Shown one piece after another: positions 25,965-35,692 of a DNA stretch of 64,000 bases. The notes under the pieces are model-generated. The model saw only the letters and a program-made list of their open reading frames with translations, made no database searches and was not told where the DNA came from. Location: the NCBI RefSeq assembly GCF_900109145.1, contig NZ_FNYY01000022.1, positions 1 to 64,000 of the forward strand, in the 5' to 3' direction. Position numbers and translations under genes: made by a program. This DNA is from Marinovum algicola (GTDB lineage: Bacteria; Pseudomonadota; Alphaproteobacteria; Rhodobacterales; Rhodobacteraceae). Numbering within the stretch: position 1 is the first letter of the stretch; each line of letters begins with the position of its first letter.

Positions 25965-26705
25965 TCAGGGGTCGGGCACCACCACGGCGATGATCGGCCC
26001 CATCGGAAAGCCCAGATCGCTGCGGCCGATGTCGGGGGCATGCAACCGCGAGACATTGCCATCGAGAAACAGCGCCTGCGGCACGCCGAGCACGTCGCGG
26101 AAGAAGCTGGCGAATTCCCAGAAGGTCACGGTGTTGTTGGAAATCACGAAATAGGCGGTTTTCCCGTCCCCGGAGGTGCCGACGCCGTTGCGGATATAAC
26201 GCGAGGTGCCGTCGGGCAGGAAATCGGGGTGCAAGTCGCCATCGATCACCAGCATCGGGCCGGATTGCGTGGCATAGCGGCAATCGGGCGCCTGATCGAG
26301 ATATCTGCGGGTCTCGATCACATCGGCGCGGCCCGGGCGCAGGCAGAGCACGCCATTCGGCAGCAGGCCGAAATTGCCGGGGCCCTCGTTGGCGATCACC
26401 CGCATCTCTTCCTCGCCCTCCTCGATGTAATGGCCCACCGGGGCGCGGTCGTCGTGGTACATGCCGCCGTTGGTGGCAAAGCGCAGCTGCTTGCCCTCGG
26501 CCTGCACCGCGCGTTCGAGATTGGCAAAGGTGCCATAAGGCGCGCCGGCCTCATCGGCGCGGTAGAGCCGCAACTCCTCCTCGCCGGGGCTCACCTTGCA
26601 GACAGTGAACCGGTTGCCTTCGTACCGCTCGTCCGAACAGGTCACCGCCATGGCCGGCGCCGCCACCAGAAGCAGCAGGGCTGTCAGTCCGCCGCGCAGC
26701 CTCAT
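25965..26705 (-). CDS. Exported DUF2233/phosphodiester glycosidase-family protein
   Basis: This 246-residue protein has a signal peptide ending at about residue 20 (ALLLLVAAPAMA). The NAGPA/DUF2233 fold is indicated by RFATNGGMYHDDRAPVGHYI, then ATQSGPMLVIDG, TAYFVISNNTVTFWEFASFF and LFLDGNVSRLHAP. Relatives cleave phosphodiester-linked sugars, for example the mannose-6-phosphate uncovering enzyme; the bacterial substrate is usually unknown. The start at 26705 overlaps the rbfA stop by four bases, so the two are co-translated. Confidence 0.85.
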   Translation of the reverse strand: MRLRGGLTALLLLVAAPAMAVTCSDERYEGNRFTVCKVSPGEEELRLYRADEAGAPYGTFANLERAVQAEGKQLRFATNGGMYHDDRAPVGHYIEEGEEEMRVIANEGPGNFGLLPNGVLCLRPGRADVIETRRYLDQAPDCRYATQSGPMLVIDGDLHPDFLPDGTSRYIRNGVGTSGDGKTAYFVISNNTVTFWEFASFFRDVLGVPQALFLDGNVSRLHAPDIGRSDLGFPMGPIIAVVVPDP

Positions 26706-27097
26706 TCGTCCAGGTCGCGCCGGACGTTTTCCTGGGCGAACATCCGGCGGGTGTCTTCGAGCCGGTCGAAGGTGTCATCCAGCCGGAACCGCAGGTCGGG
26801 CGAAAACTTGATGGTCAGCTGCTTGTTGACCAACCGGCGAATCTCGCCCTTGTTGCGCGCCAGAAGCGCCACGACGTCCTCGCCGCCCTGGCCGCCCAAG
26901 GGGCAGACATAGGCGGTGGCGATGCGCAGGTCGGGTGACATGCGCACCTCGCCCACGGTGATCGACACGCGGTTGAGATCGGGGTCATGCACCTCGCCGC
27001 GCATCAGAAGCTCGGAAAGGGTCCGGCGGATCAGCTCGCCGACCCGAAGCTGGCGCTGCGAGGCGCCCTGACCGTCTGGTATCTTGTTCTTAGCCAT
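26702..27097 (-). CDS. rbfA: Ribosome-binding factor A
   Basis: RbfA is a late 30S maturation factor that binds near the 5' end of 16S rRNA. The 131-residue protein has the KH-like core ([58 protein letters not shown]). The start at 27097 (MAKNKIPDG) matches the family; the upstream site is weak. infB, its common partner, is not in the window. The stop overlaps the next gene by ATGA. It is divergent from dapB with an 82-base promoter region. Confidence 0.95.
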   Translation of the reverse strand: MAKNKIPDGQGASQRQLRVGELIRRTLSELLMRGEVHDPDLNRVSITVGEVRMSPDLRIATAYVCPLGGQGGEDVVALLARNKGEIRRLVNKQLTIKFSPDLRFRLDDTFDRLEDTRRMFAQENVRRDLDE

Positions 27098-27179
27098 ATC
27101 TGGCAGATACGCTTTCGCGCGGGCTTTGCCAAGTCGGGCGGCAGGCGGTATGTGGGGGCAAGCACAGGAGATCAGAGAC

Positions 27180-27998
27180 ATGAGCGCACCCCTTCCCGGC
27201 ATTGTGATCACCGGCGCATCCGGCCGGATGGGCCAGATGCTGATCCGCAGCGTGAGCGAAAACGACCGGATGCGGCTGGCCGGCGCGGTCGAACGCAAGG
27301 GCCACGACTGGGTGGGGCGCGACGTCGGCGAGGCCATGGGCGGCGCAGCGCTGGGGGTGACGGTGACCGACGATGCGCTCTCGGTCTTTGCCGAGGCCCA
27401 GGCGGTGATCGATTTCACCGCGCCGGCGGCGACGGTGGAATTCGCCCATCTGGCGGCGCAGGCGCGGCTGTGCCACGTGATCGGCACCACCGGCATGGAA
27501 GAGCAGCACCTGGCCAAGATCCAGGCGGCGGCGCGCCATGCGGTGATCGTGCGGGCCGGCAACATGAGCCTCGGGGTCAACCTGCTGACGCTGCTGACGG
27601 AGAAGGTGGCGCGGGCGCTGGACGCGGAGTATGACATCGAGGTGATCGAGGCGCATCACAACCGCAAGGTCGACGCGCCCTCTGGCACCGCGCTGATGCT
27701 GGGCGAGGCGGCGGCCCGGGGCCGCGGCGTCGCGCTGGCGGATGTCGCCGACCGCGGCCGCGACGGCATCACCGGCGCACGGCAGACGGGCGACATCGGT
27801 TTCGCGGTGATTCGCGGCGGCGATATCGTCGGCGAGCATGACGTGATGTTCGCCGCCGCCGGCGAGCGGATCACCCTGCGGCATGTGGCCTCGGACCGCT
27901 CGGTCTTTGCCCGTGGCGCGCTGAAGGCGGCGCTCTGGGGCCAGGACAAGGCGCCGGGGGAATACGACATGATCGACGTGCTGGGGCTGCGGGACTAG
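27180..27998 (+). CDS. dapB: 4-hydroxy-tetrahydrodipicolinate reductase
   Basis: DapB catalyses the second committed step of lysine/diaminopimelate synthesis with NAD(P)H. The 272-residue protein has the nucleotide site [11 protein letters not shown], the substrate signature [16 protein letters not shown] with catalytic His and Lys, and the C-terminal GEHDVMFAA. The start at 27180 follows AGGAG. dapA, the preceding pathway step, is also in this window at 37118 but is not linked in an operon. Confidence 0.97.
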   Translation: MSAPLPGIVITGASGRMGQMLIRSVSENDRMRLAGAVERKGHDWVGRDVGEAMGGAALGVTVTDDALSVFAEAQAVIDFTAPAATVEFAHLAAQARLCHVIGTTGMEEQHLAKIQAAARHAVIVRAGNMSLGVNLLTLLTEKVARALDAEYDIEVIEAHHNRKVDAPSGTALMLGEAAARGRGVALADVADRGRDGITGARQTGDIGFAVIRGGDIVGEHDVMFAAAGERITLRHVASDRSVFARGALKAALWGQDKAPGEYDMIDVLGLRD

Positions 27999-28020
27999 GC
28001 GGTTCGGCCGGGCGGACGCG

Positions 28021-28090
28021 GGGCAGGGGGCGCTGCCCCCGGCGCCTGGCGGCGCCTCCCCCGAGGGTATTTCCGGCAAGAGGAAGCCCG
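28021..28090. repeat. GC-rich intergenic repeat, copy 1
   Basis: A GGGGGCGCTGCCCCC stem is followed by a GC-rich block and GGGTATTTCCGGCAAGAGGAAG. Related copies lie at 44609-44657, 50512-50580 (reverse) and inside xdhA at 56126-56190. Here it lies between the convergent stops of dapB and the SDHAF4-like gene, where its hairpin could terminate transcription. Confidence 0.65.
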
Positions 28091-28095
28091 CAGGC

Positions 28096-28287
28096 TCAGA
28101 AATCGATGGCGAGGCCCTTTTTCTCCCAGTCGCCGTAGCGCACGGGTTCGGGGCCGTCGCGGCCGCCGAGTTCGGTGGGCAGGGGCGTCCGGCCGGCCTG
28201 TTCGATGCGGCGGGCATCGGCCTCTTCCAGGGCGCGGCGGGCGGCATCGGGCAGGGCGGCGCGGCGTTGCGCTTCGGTCTGGTCCAT
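28096..28287 (-). CDS. SDHAF4-like (DUF1674) protein
   Basis: This 63-residue protein has the C-terminal signature of the DUF1674/SDHAF4 family: ELGGRDGPEPVRYGDWEKKG followed by a terminal AIDF. The mitochondrial relatives bind the flavinylated succinate dehydrogenase subunit and help assemble complex II. The N-terminal half is a charged Ala/Arg/Glu helix. It is divergent from rsmB with overlapping upstream regions. The sdh genes are not nearby, so the role rests on the family. Confidence 0.85.
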   Translation of the reverse strand: MDQTEAQRRAALPDAARRALEEADARRIEQAGRTPLPTELGGRDGPEPVRYGDWEKKGLAIDF

Positions 28288-28359
28288 CGGGCTTTCCTCT
28301 TTTCGTCCTCCCAGATATACGCCGGGGCTTCACATGGGCAAGCGGTCTGGAGGTCGCGG

Positions 28360-29622
28360 ATGGCAGCAACGGCACGTGCGGGAGCGCTCTGGCTTCTGGG
28401 GCAGGTTCTGGCCGAGGGGCGGCTTCTGTCGGAACTGACCGGCACGGCGCAGCATCTGCGGCTCGATCCGGCCGAGCGGGCGCGGGCGCAGCGGCTGGCG
28501 CTGGAAACGCTGCGCGGGCTGGAAAAGGCGGACCGCGTCGTGAAGCCCTATCTGCGCAAGATGCCGCCGCTGGCGGTGCGTAACGTGCTGCGGCTGGCCA
28601 CGGTCGAGCTCTGCCAGGGCGGCGATGCCCATGGGGTGGTGAACGAGGCGGTGGCGCATGTGCGGCGCGGCAAGCGGACCGCGGCCTATGGCGGCATGGT
28701 CAATGCGGTGCTGCGCAAGGTGGCGCTCGAGGGGCCGGCGAAATGGGCCGAGCTGCGGGTGCCGCATCTGCCGAAGTGGTTGCGCCAGCCCCTGGCCGAG
28801 GCCTGGGGCGGCGCCACCGTGGCGGCGATGGAAGCGGTGCATTTTGCCGGCGCGCCGCTCGATCTGACGGTGAAATCCGACGCCCGGGAATGGGCCGCGC
28901 GGCTGGGCGGGGCGCTGCTGCCGACCGGCTCGGTCCGGCTGACGGCGCCGGGGCAGGTCTCGGCCCTGCCGGGCTTCGAGCGCGGCGACTGGTGGGTGCA
29001 GGATGCCGCCGCCGCCCTGCCGGTCCGGGGGCTGGGAGAGGTTGCGGGGCTGAGCGTGCTCGACATGTGCGCCGCCCCCGGGGGCAAGACCCTGCAACTG
29101 GCCGCCGGGGGCGCCGATGTCACGGCGCTGGACATTTCCGAGGGGCGGCTGGCGCGGGTGCACGAGAACTTGGCGCGCACCGGGCTGAGCGCCGCGGTGG
29201 TGACGGCGGATGCGCTGGCCTTCGCGGGCGGGCCGTTCGATGCGGTGGTGCTTGATGCGCCCTGTTCGGCCACCGGCACCATCCGGCGGCATCCCGATCT
29301 GCCGCTGGTGCAGCGCGGCGAGGCGATCGGCGGGCTGATCGAGCTTCAGGCAGCGCTGCTGGACCATGCGCTGACCCTGCTGAAGCCGGGCGGGCGGCTG
29401 CTGTATTGCACCTGTTCGCTGCTGCCCGACGAGGGGGAATGCCAGATCGAGGCGGCGCTGGCGCGGCATGAGGGCCTGCGGGTGATGCCCGGAGCCTTCG
29501 ATCTGCCGGGGGTGGCGCCGGACTGGCGCAGCGACGACGGCGGGCTGCGGCTGCGGCCGGATTACTGGGCCGAGCGCGGCGGCATGGACGGGTTCTACAT
29601 GGCCTGCCTGACCCGGGGATAA
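28360..29622 (+). CDS. rsmB: 16S rRNA (cytosine-C5) methyltransferase, RsmB family
   Basis: The 420-residue protein has an N-terminal NusB-like helical domain (about 1-140; QRLALETLRGLEKADRVV, VLRKVALEGPAKW) and a C-terminal methyltransferase domain. The SAM site is LDMCAAPGGKTLQLA, and the two active-site Cys lie in LDAPCSATG and YCTCSLLPDEGE. RsmB methylates C967 of 16S rRNA. The start at 28360 has GGAGG seven bases upstream; the 31-residue longer frame begins in the divergent promoter. It heads a rightward run that continues through a heparinase-like gene and purH. Confidence 0.93.
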   Translation: MAATARAGALWLLGQVLAEGRLLSELTGTAQHLRLDPAERARAQRLALETLRGLEKADRVVKPYLRKMPPLAVRNVLRLATVELCQGGDAHGVVNEAVAHVRRGKRTAAYGGMVNAVLRKVALEGPAKWAELRVPHLPKWLRQPLAEAWGGATVAAMEAVHFAGAPLDLTVKSDAREWAARLGGALLPTGSVRLTAPGQVSALPGFERGDWWVQDAAAALPVRGLGEVAGLSVLDMCAAPGGKTLQLAAGGADVTALDISEGRLARVHENLARTGLSAAVVTADALAFAGGPFDAVVLDAPCSATGTIRRHPDLPLVQRGEAIGGLIELQAALLDHALTLLKPGGRLLYCTCSLLPDEGECQIEAALARHEGLRVMPGAFDLPGVAPDWRSDDGGLRLRPDYWAERGGMDGFYMACLTRG

Positions 29623-29730
29623 CCCGGCCGCTGCCGGTCGCGGCGGGTGTTTTCAAAGGTGACTTTGTGCCGCGGCACGGCTATGCTCGGCCTCATATAA
29701 CGCACGCCAAGTGCGCCAGAGGCAGTGCAG

Positions 29731-31482
29731 ATGTCCGAGTACGAAAGCTGGTCGGCGCGACAGACGCGCCTGATGCACCGCGTTCATGCGCGGCTGGCCG
29801 CGCGGGCGCGCGCGGCGACGGCGTTCGTGTCGCAGCCCGAACCGCGCACCATCGGCAGCTTCAACCGGGGCCGGCAGCTGATCGCCGGCAACCTGATGTT
29901 CGCCGGCCATCTGATCGAGGCGAAGGGCGCCATGCTCTGGGATCTCGACCCGCCCGATCAGGCCTTCCTCGAACAGATCCACGGCTTTGGCTGGCTCGAC
30001 GATCTGGCGGCGGTGGGCGATCTGCGGGCGCGGACGGTGGCGCAGGACTGGCTCTGGGGCTGGATCGACCGTTACGGGCGCGGCAGCGGGCCGGGCTGGA
30101 CGCCGGATCTGACCGGCCGCCGGCTGATCCGCTGGACCCATCATGCGATCTTTCTGCTGCGCGCGCTGGAGCCGGCGCAGTCGGCGGCCTATTTCCAGTC
30201 GCTGGCGCATCAGACCCGGTTTCTCGGGCGGCGCTGGCACAAGGCGGCGCCGGGGCTGCCGCGGTTCGAGGCGCTGACCGGGCTGCTCTATGCCGGGCTG
30301 TCGCTGAGCGGGATGGAGCGCCACGTGGGATCGGCCACGGCGGCGCTGGCGCGGGAATGCGCCGGGCAGATCGACGACCAGGGCGGCATTCCGACCCGCA
30401 ATCCCGAAGAGCTGCTCGAGGTTTTCACCCTGCTCACCTGGGCCGCCGCGGCGCTGGAGGAGACCGGCAATCCGGTGGCCCCCGAGCACCAGACCGCGAT
30501 CACCCGCATCGCCCCCACCCTGCGCGCCCTGCGCCACAGCGACGGCGGGCTGGCGCGGTTTCATGGCGGCGGGCGGGGGCTGGACGGGCGGCTCGACCAG
30601 GCGCTTTCGGCCTCGGGGGTGCGCAAGGGCGCGCAGGGGCTGGCGATGGGCTTTGCCCGGCTCTCGGCGGGCCGCACCTCGGTGATTGTTGATGCCAGCC
30701 CGCCGCCCGAGGGCGCGGCCTCGTTCAACGCCCATGCCTCGACGCTGGCCTTCGAGCTGACCTCGGGGCGGCGGCCGCTGATTGTCTCCTGCGGCTCTGG
30801 CGCGCATTTCGGAGAGGATTGGCGCCGCGCCGGCCGCGCCACGCCGTCGCACAGCACCCTGGCGCTCGAAGGCTATTCCAGCGCCCGGCTGGGCCGCGAG
30901 GGCCGGGTGGCCGGCGCGCGACGCGAGATGCTGGAAGATGCGCCGGAGGAGGTGCCGGTCGAGATCGGCCATGCCTCTGACGGGCTCAAGCTCGAGGCCG
31001 GGCATGACGGCTATGTCGACACCCATGGCCTGACCCATGCCCGCATCCTCGAGCTGACCTTCGATGGCCGCGGGCTGGTGGGCGAGGACATGCTGCTGGC
31101 GCTGAAATCCTCCGACCGGAAGCGATTCGACCGGGTGCGTCACGCGGCTGGCAAATCGGGCATTCCCTATCATGTGCGGTTTCACCTGCATCCCGATGTC
31201 GATGCCGAGGTCGACATGGGCGGCATGGCGGTCTCGCTGGCGCTGCGCTCGGGCGAGGTCTGGGTGTTTCGCCACGAAGGCGGGCTGGAAATGACGCTGG
31301 AACCCTCGGTCTATCTCGAAATGGGGCGTTTGCGGCCCCGCGCGACGAAACAGATCGTTTTATCTCACCGGGCAATGGAGTATGCGACGCGCATTCGCTG
31401 GTCTCTGGCCAAGGCGCATGACACTGCCGTGGCGGTGCGCGACCTGACCACCGACGACGAAGACTACGATTTTGACAGCTGA
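29731..31482 (+). CDS. Heparinase II/III-family protein
   Basis: This is a 583-residue protein with an alpha-toroid N-terminal half (GRQLIAGNLMFAGHLIEA, LLRALEPAQSAAYF) and a beta-sandwich heparinase II/III domain after about residue 320 (NAHASTLAFELTSGRRPL, GHDGYVDTHGLTHARIL). The family cleaves acidic polysaccharides by beta-elimination, but the proteins in this purH-linked position are uncharacterised. No signal peptide is evident. The start at 29731 has AGAGG eight bases upstream; a GTG at 29725 is the alternative. It ends 18 bases before purH. Confidence 0.85.
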   Translation: MSEYESWSARQTRLMHRVHARLAARARAATAFVSQPEPRTIGSFNRGRQLIAGNLMFAGHLIEAKGAMLWDLDPPDQAFLEQIHGFGWLDDLAAVGDLRARTVAQDWLWGWIDRYGRGSGPGWTPDLTGRRLIRWTHHAIFLLRALEPAQSAAYFQSLAHQTRFLGRRWHKAAPGLPRFEALTGLLYAGLSLSGMERHVGSATAALARECAGQIDDQGGIPTRNPEELLEVFTLLTWAAAALEETGNPVAPEHQTAITRIAPTLRALRHSDGGLARFHGGGRGLDGRLDQALSASGVRKGAQGLAMGFARLSAGRTSVIVDASPPPEGAASFNAHASTLAFELTSGRRPLIVSCGSGAHFGEDWRRAGRATPSHSTLALEGYSSARLGREGRVAGARREMLEDAPEEVPVEIGHASDGLKLEAGHDGYVDTHGLTHARILELTFDGRGLVGEDMLLALKSSDRKRFDRVRHAAGKSGIPYHVRFHLHPDVDAEVDMGGMAVSLALRSGEVWVFRHEGGLEMTLEPSVYLEMGRLRPRATKQIVLSHRAMEYATRIRWSLAKAHDTAVAVRDLTTDDEDYDFDS

Positions 31483-31500
31483 CCGCAGGACCCTGACGAT

Positions 31501-33099
31501 ATGACCGATGACACCCGCCTCGTGCCGATCCGGCGCGCGCTTCTCTCAGTTTCCGACAAGACCGGCCTGACCGATCTGGGGCGTGCCCTTGCCGAACGCG
31601 GGGTCGAGCTTCTGTCGACCGGCGGCTCCGCCAGGGCGCTGCGCGAGGCCGGCCTCGAGGTCCGCGACGTGGCCGAGGTGACCGGCTTCCCCGAGATGAT
31701 GGATGGCCGGGTAAAGACGCTGCATCCGATGGTGCATGGCGGGTTGCTGGCGCTGCGCGACAATGACGCGCACGTGGCGGCAATGAAAGAGCATGGCATC
31801 GGCGGCATCGATCTGCTGGTGGTCAACCTCTATCCCTTCGAGGAGACCGTGGCCAAGGGGGCCGATTACGACACCTGCATCGAGAACATCGACATTGGCG
31901 GCCCGGCGATGATCCGCGCCGCGGCCAAGAACCACGGTTTTGTGACCACGGTGGTGGATGTGCAGGATTACGAAGGGCTGCTGCAAGAGCTGGACGCCAA
32001 CTCCGGCGCGACCTCCTATGGTTTCCGCCAGCGTCTGGCGCAGATCGCCTATGCCCGCACCGGCGCCTATGATGCCGCCGTTTCCTCCTGGATGGCCGGG
32101 GCGCTGGGCGCCGCCGCGCCACGCCGCCGCGCGGTGGCCGGCGAGGTCAAGCAGACCCTGCGTTATGGCGAGAACCCGCACCAGCAGGCGGCTTTCTACA
32201 CGGATGGCACCGGCCGCCCCGGCGTCGCCACCGCCGTGCAGCATCAGGGCAAGGAGCTGTCCTACAACAACATCAACGATACCGATGCGGCCTTCGAGCT
32301 GGTGGCGGAGTTCGCCCCCGAGGACGGCGCGGCCTGCGCCATCATCAAGCACGCCAACCCCTGCGGCGTGGCCAAGGGCGCGACGCTGCTCGAAGCTTAT
32401 AAGGCGGCCTTCGACTGCGACCGCACCTCGGCCTTTGGCGGCATCGTCGCCTTCAACCGGCCGCTCGACGAGGAGACCGCACGGGAAATCACCGGCATCT
32501 TTACCGAAGTGGTGATTGCGCCTGGCGCCTCGGACGGCGCAATGCGTATTTTCAAAGAGAAGAAGAACCTGCGTCTGCTGACCACCGAGGGCCTGCCGGA
32601 TGTGCGCGCCGGCGGCCAGACCCTGCGGCAGGTGGCCGGCGGCTTCCTGATGCAGGACAAGGACGTGGGCTTTGTCGGGCTCGATGACCTCAAGGTGGTG
32701 ACCAAGGTCGCGCCGACCGACGAACAGATGCGCGACCTGCTGTTTGCCTGGAAAGTGGCGAAACACGTCAAGTCGAACGCCATCGTCTATGTCAAGGATG
32801 GTGCCACCGTTGGGGTTGGCGCCGGCCAGATGAGCCGGGTGGATTCGGCGCTGATCGCAGCGAAGAAAGCCGAGCGCATGGCCGAGGCGCTGGGCCTCGA
32901 CACGCCGCTGACCCAGGGCTCCGCCGTGGCGTCGGATGCCTTCTTTCCCTTCCCCGACGGGCTGATGGAAGCGGCGGCGGCGGGCGCGACCTGCGTGATC
33001 CAGCCGGGCGGCTCGATGCGCGATGACGAGGTGATCGCCGCGGCCGACGAGGCCGGGCTGGCGATGGTCTTTACCGGCATGCGCCACTTCCGGCACTAA
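31501..33099 (+). CDS. purH: Bifunctional AICAR formyltransferase / IMP cyclohydrolase
   Basis: PurH carries out the last two steps of IMP synthesis. The 532-residue protein has the N-terminal MGS-like cyclohydrolase domain ([28 protein letters not shown]) and the C-terminal AICAR transformylase domain with the [11 protein letters not shown] active-site motif and [10 protein letters not shown]. The start at 31501 has a weak AGGA site. It is followed 16 bases later by lspA, probably in the same transcript. Confidence 0.98.
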   Translation: MTDDTRLVPIRRALLSVSDKTGLTDLGRALAERGVELLSTGGSARALREAGLEVRDVAEVTGFPEMMDGRVKTLHPMVHGGLLALRDNDAHVAAMKEHGIGGIDLLVVNLYPFEETVAKGADYDTCIENIDIGGPAMIRAAAKNHGFVTTVVDVQDYEGLLQELDANSGATSYGFRQRLAQIAYARTGAYDAAVSSWMAGALGAAAPRRRAVAGEVKQTLRYGENPHQQAAFYTDGTGRPGVATAVQHQGKELSYNNINDTDAAFELVAEFAPEDGAACAIIKHANPCGVAKGATLLEAYKAAFDCDRTSAFGGIVAFNRPLDEETAREITGIFTEVVIAPGASDGAMRIFKEKKNLRLLTTEGLPDVRAGGQTLRQVAGGFLMQDKDVGFVGLDDLKVVTKVAPTDEQMRDLLFAWKVAKHVKSNAIVYVKDGATVGVGAGQMSRVDSALIAAKKAERMAEALGLDTPLTQGSAVASDAFFPFPDGLMEAAAAGATCVIQPGGSMRDDEVIAAADEAGLAMVFTGMRHFRH

Positions 33100-33115
33100 G
33101 GGCAGGAGCGGGCAG

Positions 33116-33613
33116 ATGCGAACGGTGTTCTGGGCAGCCTTCTGGGTGTTTCTGCTGGATCAGGTCAGCAAGATCGTTGTCGTGCATCTGCTCGATCTGC
33201 GCACCCTGGGCGAGATCGACGTGCTGCCGCCCTTCGTCAATCTGCGGATGGCGTGGAATTCGGGCATCAATTTCGGCCTGTTTTCCGGCCATTCCGATGC
33301 GGCGCGGATGGTGCTCATCGCCATCGCGCTGCTGATCGTCGGGTTCGTGCTGGTCTGGGTCTGGCGCGATCCTCCGGGACGGACCGGCCGGATTGCGGCC
33401 GGCCTCCTGATCGGCGGCGCGCTGGGCAATGTGCTCGACCGGGTGCTGTATGGCGCGGTGGCGGATTTTCTCAACATGTCGTGTTGTGGCATCGAGAATC
33501 CCTATGCCTTCAACGTCGCCGATATCGCGATCTTTGCCGGCGCCTTCGGGCTGGTGCTGTTTCCCGGATCGGGCAGCGGCAAGGGCTCGCCAAAGCGGAA
33601 AAAGGGCACGTGA
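33116..33613 (+). CDS. lspA: Lipoprotein signal peptidase
   Basis: LspA removes signal peptides from diacylated prolipoproteins in the inner membrane. The 165-residue protein has four hydrophobic helices and the two catalytic Asp motifs, NVLDRVLYGAVADF and FNVADIAIFAG. The N-terminal LDQVSKIVVVHLL is also typical. The start at 33116 follows GGAG. The next gene encodes a lipoprotein that would be an LspA substrate. Confidence 0.95.
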   Translation: MRTVFWAAFWVFLLDQVSKIVVVHLLDLRTLGEIDVLPPFVNLRMAWNSGINFGLFSGHSDAARMVLIAIALLIVGFVLVWVWRDPPGRTGRIAAGLLIGGALGNVLDRVLYGAVADFLNMSCCGIENPYAFNVADIAIFAGAFGLVLFPGSGSGKGSPKRKKGT

Positions 33614-33668
33614 CCTCTCTGGAACAATCCGTTAAGTCTGGGCGCGTGAGCAGGTGGAGTGAATACGC

Positions 33669-34226
33669 ATGACAGTCTCGCCAATTGCAAAGCGGTGCGT
33701 TTTGCTGGCGTTGGCCCTCGGGCTGGCGGCATGTGGCGAGCGTGACATCACCCTGCACGAGCTGCGGGTGCGCGGCGACGGCCCGGAAGAATTTGCCATC
33801 GTCCCGCCCAAGCCGTTGCAGACGCCGGAGAGCTTTGACGCGCTGCCGCCGCCGACACCGGGCGCGGCCAACCGCACCGATCCGACGCCCGAGGCCGATG
33901 CCGTCGCGGCGCTGGGCGGCGATGGCGCCCGCGTGGCGCCGCGGGCCGCGGGCGCGGCAGCCGGCGATGGCGCGCTGGTGAGCTATGCCGCCCGCAACGG
34001 CGTGCAGCCGGGGATCCGCGCCCAGCTTGCCGCCGAAGACCTGGAGTTTCGCAAGCGGGCCTCGCGGTTCACCTGGCAGCTGATGCGCGAAGACAAGTAT
34101 TACGACGCCTACGAACGCTTTGCGATCGACCCCTATGAGGTGCTGCGCCTGTTCCGCCGGGCCGGGGTCAGAACCCCCGCCGCCGATCCGACGGAAGAGC
34201 GGAACGACAATCGCGTGGGCGGCTGA
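33669..34226 (+). CDS. DUF3035 lipoprotein
   Basis: This 185-residue protein has a lipoprotein signal peptide (LLALALGLAAC, lipid-modified C22) followed by a Pro-rich N-terminal part (FAIVPPKPLQTP) and a conserved C-terminal region (RFTWQLMREDKYYDAYERFA, DPYEVLRLFRRAG). It matches the DUF3035 group of alphaproteobacterial lipoproteins of unknown role. It lies between lspA and the M16 pair, a common arrangement in Rhodobacteraceae. Start 33669 has GTGGAG upstream. Confidence 0.85.
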   Translation: MTVSPIAKRCVLLALALGLAACGERDITLHELRVRGDGPEEFAIVPPKPLQTPESFDALPPPTPGAANRTDPTPEADAVAALGGDGARVAPRAAGAAAGDGALVSYAARNGVQPGIRAQLAAEDLEFRKRASRFTWQLMREDKYYDAYERFAIDPYEVLRLFRRAGVRTPAADPTEERNDNRVGG

Positions 34227-34256
34227 GCCGGCTCACGCAACTGTCACGCGGTTTTT

Positions 34257-34284
34257 CTTGAACTCCGGGGGGGAGCGGCCATTA
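34257..34284 (+). promoter_or_regulatory. Possible sigma-32 (RpoH) promoter of the M16 pair
   Basis: CTTGAA (34257-34262) and CCATTA (34279-34284) are 16 bases apart, close to the heat-shock pattern CTTGAA ... CCCCATnT. The M16 start codon follows 31 bases later. An alternative sigma-70 reading (TTGAAC, 17 bases, ATTAGT) is weaker at -10. Confidence 0.45.
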
Positions 34285-34315
34285 GTAAGGCCTGACACCC
34301 ATTCAGGAGAGCCAC

Positions 34316-35692
34316 ATGTCCGCACCCCCGTTTGACCGACTGACCCCCAGCCTGCGCGCGTTCGCCGCCGGGATCGCCCTGCTCTGGGCCGGGGCCGCAT
34401 TGGCCCAGACGTCGATCGAAGATCAGGTGACCACCGCGACGCTGGACAATGGCCTCGAGGTGGTGGTGATCGAGGATCACCGCGCGCCGGTGGTGGTCCA
34501 CATGCTGTGGTATCGCGCCGGCAGCGCCGATGAGACGCCGGGGGTTTCTGGCGTGGCGCATTTTCTCGAGCATCTGCTGTTTCAGGGCACCAAGAACATG
34601 GCCCCGGGCGAGCTCAGCCGCGTGGTGGCCGAGAACGGCGGCACCGACAATGCCTTTACCAGCTACGATCAGACCGGATATTACCAGCGCGTCGCCGCCG
34701 ACCGGCTGGGGCTGATGATGCAGATGGAGGCCGACCGGATGGTCAACCTTCAGCTTGGCCCCGAGGAAATCCGCACCGAGCGCGAGGTGATCATCGAAGA
34801 GCGCAACATGCGCACCGAGAACGACCCGGCGGCGCTGATGCGCGAGCAGGCCCGCGCGGCGCAATATCTCAATCACCGCTACGGCGTGCCGATCATCGGC
34901 TGGCGGCACGAGATGGTGGGCCTCGATCTCGAGGCGGCGCTGGAGTATTACCAGACCAACTACGCCCCCAACAATGCGCTGCTGATCGTGGCCGGCGACG
35001 TCACGCCCGACGAGGTTCTGGCGCTGGCCAAAGAGCATTACGGCCCGATTGCGGCCAATCCCGATCTGGCGCCGCGCGACCGCCCGCAAGAGCCGCCGCA
35101 GACCGCACCGCGGCGGTTGGTGTTCGAAGACCCGCGGGTGGCCCAGCCCTATGTGATCCGCACCTACCTGGCGCCCGAACGGGACCCCGGCGCCCAGGAA
35201 AAGGCGGCGGCGCTGATGCTGCTCTCCGAAGTGCTGGGCGGCGGCCAGACCTCGGTGCTGAACGAAAAGCTGCAATTCGACCAGAAGCTTGTGGTCTATG
35301 CGGGTGCCGGATATGGCGGCGTCTCGCTGGATGACACGACGTTCTCGCTGGTTGTGGTGCCGGTCGAGGGCGTGAGCCTCGAGGCGGCGGAAACGGCGCT
35401 TGATGCGGCGGTGGCCGAGTTTCTCGAGGAAGGCGTCGACACCGAACAGCTGGACCGGATCAAGCGGCAGTTCGAGGCCAGCCGGATCTACGCCCGCGAC
35501 AATGTCGAGCGGGTGGCCAATCAATATGGTCGGGCGCTGACCTCGGGGCTGACGGTCGAGGATGTGCACGCCTGGCCAGAAATCGTGGCGGCGGTGACCG
35601 AAGAGGATATCCTTGCCGCCGCGCGCGAGGTGTTCGACGACAAGGCCAGCGTGACAAGCTGGCTCATGCGCCCGCAGGAGGTGACCCAATGA
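34316..35692 (+). CDS. Zinc-dependent M16 peptidase (active subunit)
   Basis: This 458-residue exported peptidase has a signal peptide (AFAAGIALLWAGAALAQ). The M16 zinc motif HxxEH is present as H82, E85, H86 (AHFLEHLLFQG), with downstream Glu in IRTEREVIIEE. It is followed by a second, inactive-type M16 domain. The start at 34316 follows AGGAGAG. Its stop overlaps the next gene by four bases. With the following protein it probably forms a heterodimer that degrades peptides in the periplasm. Confidence 0.93.
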   Translation: MSAPPFDRLTPSLRAFAAGIALLWAGAALAQTSIEDQVTTATLDNGLEVVVIEDHRAPVVVHMLWYRAGSADETPGVSGVAHFLEHLLFQGTKNMAPGELSRVVAENGGTDNAFTSYDQTGYYQRVAADRLGLMMQMEADRMVNLQLGPEEIRTEREVIIEERNMRTENDPAALMREQARAAQYLNHRYGVPIIGWRHEMVGLDLEAALEYYQTNYAPNNALLIVAGDVTPDEVLALAKEHYGPIAANPDLAPRDRPQEPPQTAPRRLVFEDPRVAQPYVIRTYLAPERDPGAQEKAAALMLLSEVLGGGQTSVLNEKLQFDQKLVVYAGAGYGGVSLDDTTFSLVVVPVEGVSLEAAETALDAAVAEFLEEGVDTEQLDRIKRQFEASRIYARDNVERVANQYGRALTSGLTVEDVHAWPEIVAAVTEEDILAAAREVFDDKASVTSWLMRPQEVTQ

